This document shows positions 1 to 6,352 of a stretch of 11,387 nucleotides of DNA, one piece after another; position 1 is the first letter of the stretch; each line of letters opens with the position of its first letter. Below the pieces are notes generated by a model. That model was not told the origin of the DNA. It worked only from the letters and a program-made list of their open reading frames with translations, and made no database searches. The DNA is from Clostridia bacterium (GTDB lineage Bacteria; Bacillota; Clostridia; Christensenellales; UBA1242): positions 1-11,387 of the forward strand of contig JAFZND010000034.1 in the NCBI GenBank assembly GCA_017553065.1, read 5' to 3'. Position numbers and translations under genes: made by a program.

Positions 1-1
1 G

Positions 2-337
2 GTAAATGGTAAAACATATATTGAACTCCCAAGTATTGATGAAGTTACCTATGTGAATTTTACAGCGGACGAAGGTGCAGAGATATATTATCGTTTTGAT
101 TCAGAAGAAAATTGGACAAAGGGAAGTTCAGTAAAACTTACAAAAGGTGGATATCACAATTTGTATGTAAAAGCAGTACTTGGCGATTATGAAAGTCAAA
201 CAAAACTTATTATGATTGATGGTGCTGCAAACTTATATATTCCAAGTATTCTTGTGATAGTAATTGTTGTGGCAATATTATTGTTATTCGTATTTGTATT
301 GCTTCCACTAATTAGAAAATATATTATAAGAGCATAA
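2..337 (+). CDS. C-terminal end of a membrane-anchored surface protein (5' partial)
   Basis: The reading frame is open from the left edge, so this is the last 111 residues of a longer protein; a GTG at 53 is internal and no ribosome binding site supports it as a start. Residues about 17-73 form a small beta-rich module (pattern GAEIYYRFD, then KGSSVKL, then GGYHNLYVKAV) resembling the chitobiase C-terminal or Fn3-like repeats found on Gram-positive surface proteins. Residues about 79-103 are a strong transmembrane helix, followed by a short basic tail RKYIIRA, so the module should face outside and the tail the cytoplasm. There is no LPXTG motif, so anchoring is by the helix and not by sortase. 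A terminator follows directly. Function beyond a cell-surface role cannot be assigned, and the domain match is by eye. Confidence 0.75.
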   Translation, partial: VNGKTYIELPSIDEVTYVNFTADEGAEIYYRFDSEENWTKGSSVKLTKGGYHNLYVKAVLGDYESQTKLIMIDGAANLYIPSILVIVIVVAILLLFVFVLLPLIRKYIIRA

Positions 338-348
338 TTTTAAAAAAT

Positions 349-380
349 AAATAGTAGTTTGATTTCAAACTACTATTTTT
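349..380 (+). terminator. Rho-independent terminator of the surface-protein gene
   Basis: A perfect 13-base-pair stem (349-361 with 366-378) closes a four-base loop ATTT and runs into a T-rich tract at 376-384. It lies 11 bases after the stop codon and separates this gene from the glyS promoter. Because stem and flanks read A-run to T-run, it could also work on the other strand. Confidence 0.88.
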
Positions 381-404
381 TATTTCAATATATACTTTTT
401 ATAT

Positions 405-433
405 TTGCTATAAGTTTTGCTATTTGCTATAAT
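405..433 (+). promoter_or_regulatory. Sigma-70/SigA-type promoter of glyS
   Basis: The -35 box TTGCTA (405-410) and a perfect -10 box TATAAT (428-433) are separated by 17 bases. Transcription should begin near 440, giving a leader of about 28 bases. The octamer TTTGCTAT occurs three times here (404-411, 416-423, 423-430), with the first and last overlapping the -35 and -10 boxes. The leader is too short for a T-box. Confidence 0.8.
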
Positions 434-467
434 TATAGCGATAAAATAAAATAATGAGGCAAAAATA

Positions 468-1841
468 ATGGAATCTAAATTAACAATGGATAAATTAGTA
501 AATTTATGTAAATCAAGAGGCATCATATTCCCTGGCTCAGATATTTATGGCGGAATGGGAAACACTTGGGATTATGGTCCTGTTGGCGTAGAAATTAAGA
601 ATAATATTAAACGCGCATGGTGGAAACGCTTTGTTCAAGAAAATGACAACACATTTGGAGTGGATGCTGCAATTCTTATGAATAGCAGAGTGTGGGAAGC
701 AAGTGGCCATGTGGCTAGTTTTAGCGACCCTAAGATGGATTGCAAAAGTTGCAAATCTAGAATGCGTGCAGACAATTTGATTAGTGCACACGCAAAAGGT
801 GAAGTAAATCCAGACCTTATGAGCAATGAGGAAATGGAAAAGTATATTAATGAGCATAAGCTTGCGTGCCCAAAATGTGGTAATTTTAATTGGACACCTA
901 TTAGAGAATTTAAACTTATGTTTGAAACATCTCGTGGGGTAATTGATGAGAGTCAAAACAAAATTTATCTCCGTCCAGAAACTGCACAAGGTGAATATGT
1001 AAACTTCCTTAATATTCAACGCAGTATGCGTGCAAAAGTGCCATTTGGTATTGCACAAATTGGTAAATCATTTAGAAATGAAGTAACTCCTGGAAACTTT
1101 ATATTTAGAACAATTGAATTTGAGCAAATGGAGCATCAATTATTCTGCAAAGAGGGCCAAGATGGTGACTTTTACGAAGAGTATAAGAAGCGTGCAAAAG
1201 ATTTCTTAATATCAATTGGTATTAGTGAAGAGCATTTGCGTTATCATGACCATGATAAACTTGCTCACTATGCAAAAGCTGCTTGCGATATTCAATATTT
1301 GTATCCAGTTGGTTGGGAAGAATTAAATGGTATTCACAATCGTACAAATTATGATTTAACTCGTCACCAAGAATATAGTGGCAAGAGTATGCTATATATG
1401 GATCCTGTAACAAATGAGAAATTTATCCCATATGTTGTAGAGTATTCAATTGGTGCAGACAGATTAATGCTTGCTGTTCTATGCGAAGCATATGATGAAG
1501 AAAAACTTGAAGATGGTGAGACACGTGTTGTGATGCATTTGCACCCAGCACTTGCTGCATACAAAGTAGCAGTATTGCCATTGCAAAAGAATTTAAATGA
1601 AAAAGCAAAAGAAGTATACAAACAATTATCTAAGAATTTTATGTGTACTTATGATGAATCTGGCTCAATTGGCAAGCGCTATCGCCGTCAAGACGAAATT
1701 GGTACACCATATTGTGTAACGATTGATTTTGATACATTGGAAGATGGCTCCGTAACAGTTCGCGATAGAGATAGCATGGAACAAGTGCGTGTAGCAATTT
1801 CTGACCTAGATAAATATTTTGCACAAAAGGTGGCTTATTAA
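468..1841 (+). CDS. glyS: Glycyl-tRNA synthetase, alpha2 (single-chain) type
   Basis: This cytoplasmic class II enzyme charges tRNA-Gly with glycine using ATP. The 457 residues match the usual length of the bacterial dimeric type. The N-terminal hallmark GGMGNTWDYGPVG is at 28-40. Two Cys pairs (C92/C95 and C134/C137) look like a zinc site in the insertion. Motif 2 contains FRNE (202-205), and motif 3 lies at about 323-341 and includes GADR. The anticodon-binding domain spans about 361-457 with SIGKRYRRQDEIGTPYCVT (400-418) and VRDRDSMEQVR (431-441). The start is supported by GAGG at 456-459, eight bases upstream. Compared with the Staphylococcus-type sequence as I recall it, motif 2 reads RTIEFEQ instead of RTREFEQ, and motif 3 reads VEYSIGADR instead of IEPSLGADR. 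A small membrane-peptide gene follows after one base. Confidence 0.97.
   Translation: MESKLTMDKLVNLCKSRGIIFPGSDIYGGMGNTWDYGPVGVEIKNNIKRAWWKRFVQENDNTFGVDAAILMNSRVWEASGHVASFSDPKMDCKSCKSRMRADNLISAHAKGEVNPDLMSNEEMEKYINEHKLACPKCGNFNWTPIREFKLMFETSRGVIDESQNKIYLRPETAQGEYVNFLNIQRSMRAKVPFGIAQIGKSFRNEVTPGNFIFRTIEFEQMEHQLFCKEGQDGDFYEEYKKRAKDFLISIGISEEHLRYHDHDKLAHYAKAACDIQYLYPVGWEELNGIHNRTNYDLTRHQEYSGKSMLYMDPVTNEKFIPYVVEYSIGADRLMLAVLCEAYDEEKLEDGETRVVMHLHPALAAYKVAVLPLQKNLNEKAKEVYKQLSKNFMCTYDESGSIGKRYRRQDEIGTPYCVTIDFDTLEDGSVTVRDRDSMEQVRVAISDLDKYFAQKVAY
1825..1833 (+). promoter_or_regulatory. Ribosome binding site for the 28-residue peptide
   Basis: AAAAGGTGG, inside the last codons of glyS, is complementary to the 16S 3' end and lies nine bases before the ATG at 1843. 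It favours that start over the in-frame ATG at 1852 and supports the small gene as real. Confidence 0.65.
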
Positions 1842-1842
1842 T

Positions 1843-1929
1843 ATGGAGTTTATGGGATTATCTCTTGGGCCATTTGCCACAATAATCTTTATTTTGTTGG
1901 CGGTAATTTTGATAATTAGACCTAGATAA
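1843..1929 (+). CDS. 28-residue single-helix membrane peptide
   Basis: This very small gene starts one base after the glyS stop codon and is preceded by a good Shine-Dalgarno (1825-1833), so it is probably translated by ribosomes finishing glyS. The peptide begins MEFMGLSLGPF. A hydrophobic stretch at residues 11-25, rich in Ile and Leu, would make one membrane helix, and the peptide ends in RPR, which suggests the C-terminus faces the cytoplasm. It is followed by a clear terminator that would serve the glyS transcript. I do not recognise a family. It could be a small membrane regulator or a toxin-like peptide, but no antisense RNA or antitoxin is apparent. Such short frames also arise by chance, although the ribosome site and membrane-like composition argue against that here. 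Confidence 0.6.
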   Translation: MEFMGLSLGPFATIIFILLAVILIIRPR

Positions 1930-1933
1930 TATG

Positions 1934-1963
1934 TAAAGCGACTCCCATGTCGCTTTATGTTTT
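1934..1963 (+). terminator. Terminator after glyS and the small peptide
   Basis: A nine-base-pair stem (1934-1942 with 1949-1957, TAAAGCGAC/GTCGCTTTA) closes a six-base loop TCCCAT and is followed by TGTTTT. It is five bases past the peptide stop codon, which places the peptide within the glyS transcript. Confidence 0.75.
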
Positions 1964-1989
1964 ATAAATATTGTATTTTCAAAATAAAA

Positions 1990-2030
1990 TATAATATTGA
2001 CAAATAATATGTGTTTTTTGACAAAAGAGG
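1990..2030 (+). promoter_or_regulatory. Hydrogenase promoter region with a direct repeat TTGACAAA and ribosome binding site
   Basis: The only good -10 match before the hydrogenase is TATAAT at 1990-1995, but no convincing -35 sits 16-18 bases upstream of it. Downstream, TTGACAAA occurs twice (1997-2004 and 2018-2025), exactly 21 bases apart, about two helical turns. Neither copy has a -10 box at the right distance before the gene, so they look more like operator half-sites than -35 boxes. GAGG at 2027-2030 is the ribosome binding site for the ATG at 2037. The exact promoter is uncertain. Confidence 0.4.
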
Positions 2031-2036
2031 AATGTA

Positions 2037-3437
2037 ATGACAAAACATACATTTAACGAAATAAGAGTACCTATAGAAAAAAATAACATTTCAATATTGC
2101 GTGATAGAGGCAAATGTATTAAGTGTGGCAAGTGCAAAGATATTTGTACTCGTCAAATGGGTGTTGCGGGCAAGTATGATTTAATTAAAACTTGTGATGA
2201 GGCAGTTTGCATAAATTGTGGGCAATGCGCAAAAATTTGTCCTGTTGGTGCAATTCAAATTAGACCACATTGGAAAATTGTAAAAGACATAATTGAAAAG
2301 CATAACAAGGTAATGGTAGTATCCACAGCACCAAGTGTGAGAGTGGCACTTGGCGATGCATTTGGCTGTGAAAAAGGTGGATTGGTACAAGGCAAGATGA
2401 TTTCAGCACTTCGTGCACTTGGATTTGACTATGTGTTAGATGTTAATTTTGGTGCTGACATCACAGTAATGGAAGAAGCAAGTGAATTACTTGAAAGATT
2501 AGATGGAAAAGGTAAATTACCAATGTTTACATCATGTTGCCCAGCGTGGGTAAAGTATGTGGAAACATTTTATCCCGAGTTTATTCCAAATTTATCTACA
2601 TGTAAAAGTCCTATTGCTATGATGGGAACGACCATAAAAACATATTTTGCAAGTGCTAATGTGCTTAATCCAAATAACATAGTGCATGTAAGTATAACTC
2701 CTTGCACGGCAAAAAAGTTTGAAGCATCTAGAGAAGAAATGAATGATGCAGGTGCTTTATTTGGTAATGATAAATTGATGGATACTGATTATGTTGTTAC
2801 TGTAAAAGAATTAGTTGATTGGATTAAATCTGAGAATATTGATTTTGACACACTTAAGGATGATGAGTTTGATTCACTTATGGGTCAGTGTAGTGGTGGC
2901 GGTGCAATTTTTGGTAGTTCTGGCGGCGTGATGGAATCTACACTAAGAACTGCATGCATGCTATCAAAAAATAAAATTACTGATAGAGATATGCAGTCGT
3001 TTGCAAAAGTTCGCGGAGACGAAAGCATGCGTGAAGCAAATGTAAGAATTGGCAATAAATCATTACATGTGGGAGTAGTATTTGGTACTGCAAATGCAGA
3101 TACATTACTAAAACAAATAAAGAGTGGGGAAAAACACTTTGACATGGTGGAAGTAATGGCGTGCCCAGGTGGATGTATTGGTGGTGGCGGTTTAGCTCAA
3201 CATCCAGATGCACTGCTACAAGCAAGAAAACAATCGCTATATGCAATTGATAGCAAAAAAGATTGCAAAGTGAGTGTAGATAACAAAGAAATTGTAAAAC
3301 TATACAAGGATTTTTATGGCAAACCACTTTCAAATCTTAGTGATGATATGTTACATACACTATATACAAATAGAAGCGAAATACTTACACGCAGTACATA
3401 TATGAAAGATGTTGCAGTGGCAAAACGCGACAAATAA
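2037..3437 (+). CDS. hydA: [FeFe]-hydrogenase, two [4Fe-4S] clusters plus H-cluster domain
   Basis: This enzyme interconverts protons plus electrons and H2, usually with ferredoxin in fermenters. Two ferredoxin-like motifs bind [4Fe-4S] clusters: C27/C30/C33/C37 and C58/C61/C64/C68. The H-cluster domain follows, with L1 TSCCPAW (165-171), L2 TPCTAKKFE (221-229, cluster ligand C223) and L3 EVMACPGGC (372-380, ligands C376 and C380). The proton path known from Clostridium CpI is kept: C167 matches C299, E147 and E150 match E279 and E282, and S187 matches S319. One departure is Thr221 where CpI has Met353 beside the H-cluster. The small-subunit-like tail (YKDFYGKPLS, LHTLY) is present, with about 20 extra residues after it. 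It is a single-gene unit with no NADH-linked subunits or HydEFG maturases in view. At 466 residues it fits the compact M2 architecture. A role in H2 production is likely; a sensory role is less likely. Confidence 0.95.
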   Translation: MTKHTFNEIRVPIEKNNISILRDRGKCIKCGKCKDICTRQMGVAGKYDLIKTCDEAVCINCGQCAKICPVGAIQIRPHWKIVKDIIEKHNKVMVVSTAPSVRVALGDAFGCEKGGLVQGKMISALRALGFDYVLDVNFGADITVMEEASELLERLDGKGKLPMFTSCCPAWVKYVETFYPEFIPNLSTCKSPIAMMGTTIKTYFASANVLNPNNIVHVSITPCTAKKFEASREEMNDAGALFGNDKLMDTDYVVTVKELVDWIKSENIDFDTLKDDEFDSLMGQCSGGGAIFGSSGGVMESTLRTACMLSKNKITDRDMQSFAKVRGDESMREANVRIGNKSLHVGVVFGTANADTLLKQIKSGEKHFDMVEVMACPGGCIGGGGLAQHPDALLQARKQSLYAIDSKKDCKVSVDNKEIVKLYKDFYGKPLSNLSDDMLHTLYTNRSEILTRSTYMKDVAVAKRDK

Positions 3438-3445
3438 TATAATAT

Positions 3446-3478
3446 AAAAGTTGGCTTAATAATTTGGCCAACTTTTTT
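3446..3478 (+). terminator. Terminator of the hydrogenase gene
   Basis: A ten-base-pair stem (3446-3455 AAAAGTTGGC with 3467-3476 GCCAACTTTT) closes an 11-base loop and runs into six T's (3473-3478). It starts eight bases after the stop codon, so the hydrogenase is a single-gene unit. Confidence 0.88.
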
Positions 3479-3490
3479 GTGTTTAATTGT

Positions 3491-3519
3491 TTGGCAAATA
3501 TGGGGCAATAATATATAAT
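3491..3519 (+). promoter_or_regulatory. Strong SigA-type promoter of the VirB4-like gene
   Basis: TTGGCA (3491-3496), a 17-base spacer and TATAAT (3514-3519) form a near-consensus promoter. Transcription should start near 3526, giving a leader of about 49 bases that ends in the ribosome binding site AAGGGGTG (3563-3570) before the ATG at 3575. Confidence 0.82.
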
Positions 3520-3574
3520 ATATATTAGAAATTGTGTGCAATTAGATTTGCAACTTTTATTTAAGGGGTGAAAA

Positions 3575-6235
3575 ATGGAAAGATATATTCCACGTAAAAG
3601 TAGAGTTAAAGTACAGATTTATCGTAATTTCACAATTGCCGATTTGTTGATGGCATTCTTGGGTGCAATTATCACTGTGCTTATTGCCACAGCAGAAGGT
3701 ATTCCATATAGCATTTACATTGCGTTATCATTCTTTGCATTATGGTGCACATTGTTTGTATCTGTATCTGAAGGCATGAGAATGTACACATCTTTTTTGT
3801 TAATGCTAAAATTTATGGCGCTTAAAAAAGTGTACTACAAGAATCCAAAGCATAAAGCAGATGATATTGGACGTGTTATACCATACACCGGTTTAAATAC
3901 TGAAAAGTTTATTAGTTTTGGCACTTATTATGGTATGGCTATCGAAATTTTGCCAATGAGTTTCTTCCTTCTTACAGAAGAAAAGCAAGATATGACTATT
4001 AGGACAGTTGAAAATGCATTTCAACGTCTTCAAATGAACCAAAAAATGACTATTGTAAAAACTCGTATGCCAATGGTGCTAGACGAGATGGAACAATATG
4101 AGGATTATAGATACAACACACTTATTGAAATGAATGAGCGTGGTCTATATAACCCAGACGAATTGGAAGCACGAAGCCCAGTGTTTGAAGAAAGACTTAG
4201 TGCTATTAAGTATTTGAACGAAGAAAGTAAGATTATTAAGGATAGATTCTTTATTATTGTGTATGACACAGATAGGGAAGCTTTAGAGAGTACCATAAAT
4301 GGTATGGTTGCAAGTTTGGAAAGCTCAGCAACACCTGTGTATACCAAATTGGTTACAGGTAATGATAGACTTGTGTTCTTAAAAAGTACATTTACAGCAA
4401 ACTTTAACCAACGTGAGCTTGATGTTCTTAGCCAAGAAGACCAAATTCGTTGGACTTACCCTAAGAGTGTAAAATTTAGAGCAAGCACCACACTTATTGA
4501 TGGTGAAGCATTTAGACATTTTACAGTTACTGACTATCCAATTCAAATTGCTAATGCCTGGATGTATCCACTATTTGCATTGGAAGATTGTAGGGTTGTA
4601 GTAAACATTGACCCTATGGATAGATTAAAAGCAGAAAAAATGCTTGATAAAGCATTGATGGAAATGGCATCAAGACTTAATAAAGATGTTCGTCAATCTG
4701 AGCAAATTGAAAACCAAACACAATATGATACATTGCAATCATTGTTGCAAGGTATTAAGGGTTCAAACGAAACACTTTTTGAGACAAATGTGCACATTGT
4801 TGCAGCAGAAGGCATGAAAAAAGAAGTTCGTGCAATTCTTAGACAAAATGGTTTTAGATTTACTGAAAACTTTGGTAGGCAAATTGATGGATTTGTAAGT
4901 GCTGGAATTAGTAGATTAGACACATTAAAAGCATACAATCGTGGTATTCAAACAAGTTCTGTTGCGGCTATGTTCCCATTTATTAGCAATATGTTGCAAG
5001 ATCCACGCGGATTTTATCTTGGATACAATGCATATCCTGTGTTTACAAACTTCTTTATGCGTAATAATGAGCGTGTTAACTCCAACATGGTTATCATGGG
5101 TAAATCTGGTAGTGGTAAATCCTTTGCTACCAAGACACTTCTTGCAAACTTTGCTGCAGATAACACTCGCGTATTTATTCTTGACCCAGAAAACGAATAT
5201 CAATACTTGTGTGAAAACTTGGGTGGCAAGATGATTGACGTAGGTAGTTCTGTAAATGGTATATTCAATCCATTCCACATTTATCCAACATTGGAAGATG
5301 AAGAGGGTGGAGAGAGTGACTCATTTAACGCTCACTTACAATTCTTGGAACAATTCTACAAATTGATTCTTCCTGGTATTAGCACAGATGCGTTTGAGGC
5401 ACTAAACTCACTCACATTGGAACTATATAGAAGAAAAAATATTGATAGCATGACAAATATTACAGCTCTACGTGCAAAAGATTTCCCTATTTTTGATGAC
5501 TTACTTGCATTGCTAGACGAAAGACTTGTACAAGAAACAGACCAATATAAAGCACGAAACTTACAGGTTGCAAGAACATTTATTGAGAAGTTCGCATCTG
5601 GCGGACGAAACAGTAATCTTTGGAATGGCCCATCTAGTATTGAAACAAATGAAAACTTTATTTGCTTTAACTTTAGGTCACTTGTAAATAACCGAAACGA
5701 TATTGTTACAAATGCGCAAATGTTGCTCGTGTTTAAATATTTGGATAACGAAATTAGTAAAAATCGTGACTTCAACCTTAAGTATTTTGCAGATGCAGAA
5801 CTAGAAGAAGATCACCGCCGTATTATTGTTACCGTTGATGAAGCGCACGTGTTCATTAACAAAAAATTCCCAATAGCTCTTGACTTTATGACGCAGATGG
5901 CTAAACGTATTCGTAAGTATAATGGTATGCAAATTATCATTACACAAAATATTAAAGACTTCGTTGGTTCAGAAGAAATTGCTCAACAAAGTACTGCTAT
6001 TATCAACGCTAGCCAATATTCACTTATATTCTCACTTTCCCCAAATGATATGACTGACTTGATTGAACTTTATCGTAATGCCGGTGGTATCAATAAGGAA
6101 GAGCAAGATAGCATTGTTACCGCTCGCCGTGGTCAAACATTCTTAATTACAGGCCCTATGAGCAGAACAACAGTGCAAATTGAAGCATTGTCTACCGTAA
6201 AAGTTCTATTTGAAAATAGGCATGCAAATGGCTAA
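3575..6235 (+). CDS. PrgI-like membrane domain fused to a VirB4/TraE-type secretion ATPase
   Basis: VirB4 ATPases power type IV secretion and conjugation machines at the inner face of the membrane. The first 66 residues hold a basic start (IPRKSRVKVQIYRN) and two membrane helices (about 21-40 and 45-66), like the small PrgI/VirB3-type membrane protein that is usually a separate gene in Gram-positive systems. The VirB4 N-terminal region follows from about 105 (EILPMSFFLL, 124-133). The ATPase domain has Walker A GKSGSGKS (509-516), Walker B IIVTVDEAH (750-758, D755/E756), TQN (790-792) and a candidate arginine finger RR (851-852), all intact, so it should hydrolyse ATP. At 886 residues it is close to VirB4 plus a PrgI domain. 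It has its own promoter and terminator. No relaxase, VirD4, VirB6 or peptidoglycan hydrolase is visible, so it may belong to a dispersed or divergent system. Confidence 0.9.
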   Translation: MERYIPRKSRVKVQIYRNFTIADLLMAFLGAIITVLIATAEGIPYSIYIALSFFALWCTLFVSVSEGMRMYTSFLLMLKFMALKKVYYKNPKHKADDIGRVIPYTGLNTEKFISFGTYYGMAIEILPMSFFLLTEEKQDMTIRTVENAFQRLQMNQKMTIVKTRMPMVLDEMEQYEDYRYNTLIEMNERGLYNPDELEARSPVFEERLSAIKYLNEESKIIKDRFFIIVYDTDREALESTINGMVASLESSATPVYTKLVTGNDRLVFLKSTFTANFNQRELDVLSQEDQIRWTYPKSVKFRASTTLIDGEAFRHFTVTDYPIQIANAWMYPLFALEDCRVVVNIDPMDRLKAEKMLDKALMEMASRLNKDVRQSEQIENQTQYDTLQSLLQGIKGSNETLFETNVHIVAAEGMKKEVRAILRQNGFRFTENFGRQIDGFVSAGISRLDTLKAYNRGIQTSSVAAMFPFISNMLQDPRGFYLGYNAYPVFTNFFMRNNERVNSNMVIMGKSGSGKSFATKTLLANFAADNTRVFILDPENEYQYLCENLGGKMIDVGSSVNGIFNPFHIYPTLEDEEGGESDSFNAHLQFLEQFYKLILPGISTDAFEALNSLTLELYRRKNIDSMTNITALRAKDFPIFDDLLALLDERLVQETDQYKARNLQVARTFIEKFASGGRNSNLWNGPSSIETNENFICFNFRSLVNNRNDIVTNAQMLLVFKYLDNEISKNRDFNLKYFADAELEEDHRRIIVTVDEAHVFINKKFPIALDFMTQMAKRIRKYNGMQIIITQNIKDFVGSEEIAQQSTAIINASQYSLIFSLSPNDMTDLIELYRNAGGINKEEQDSIVTARRGQTFLITGPMSRTTVQIEALSTVKVLFENRHANG

Positions 6236-6244
6236 AATACAAAT

Positions 6245-6279
6245 AAAAGGTAATCACATAGTGATTGCCTTTTTTATTT
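6245..6279 (+). terminator. Terminator of the VirB4-like gene
   Basis: A 13-base-pair stem with one G-U pair (6245-6257 with 6261-6273) closes a three-base loop ATA and is followed by a T-rich tract. It begins nine bases after the stop codon, so the VirB4-like gene is not transcribed as one strong unit with the gene behind it. Confidence 0.88.
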
Positions 6280-6286
6280 ATATATC

Positions 6287-6315
6287 TTGAATTATATAAA
6301 TATTTGTGTTATTAT
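6287..6315 (+). promoter_or_regulatory. Extended -10 promoter of the 1048-residue gene
   Basis: TTGAAT (6287-6292), a 17-base spacer and TATTAT (6310-6315), preceded by TGT (6307-6309), form an extended -10 promoter. A TATAAT three bases further on (6313-6318) is an alternative -10 but has no -35 at normal spacing. Layout and much of the sequence match the promoter at 9529-9557. Confidence 0.72.
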
Positions 6316-6336
6316 AATTATCGTAAGGACTTGCTG

Positions 6337-6344
6337 TAAGGAGG
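6337..6344 (+). promoter_or_regulatory. Ribosome binding site fixing the start at 6353
   Basis: TAAGGAGG is a perfect Shine-Dalgarno, eight bases before the ATG at 6353. It rules out the longer reading from the TTG at 6287, which lies inside the -35 box. It is preceded by CTTGCTG (6330-6336), also found before the next gene. Confidence 0.9.
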
Positions 6345-6352
6345 AATTTATT

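Noticed and set aside
349..384. The hairpin before glyS as a T-box terminator
   Set aside because: It is too close to the preceding stop codon, and there is no room for a T-box Stem I. A separate promoter lies after the hairpin.
537..1058. A 173-residue minus-strand frame inside glyS, and similar minus-strand frames under the other genes
   Set aside because: They lie opposite well-supported genes, lack ribosome binding sites and family features, and are cysteine- and histidine-rich in a way expected from reverse-reading coding sequence.
1843..1929. The small peptide as a type I toxin
   Set aside because: The one-helix shape fits, but I see no antisense RNA promoter or antitoxin, and it appears co-translated with glyS, which argues against a toxin.
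2032..2037. A start-stop element ATGTAA overlapping the hydrogenase start
   Set aside because: The Shine-Dalgarno is only one base away, too close to use this ATG, and the arrangement is easily produced by chance.
4941..5234. A 97-residue plus-strand frame inside the VirB4-like gene
   Set aside because: It is out of frame within the region leading into and covering the Walker A motif, has no ribosome binding site, and its sequence looks like a frame shadow.
6287..6352. A 22-residue N-terminal extension of the 1048-residue protein from TTG at 6287
   Set aside because: The TTG is part of the -35 box, and the perfect TAAGGAGG at 6337-6344 points to the ATG at 6353.
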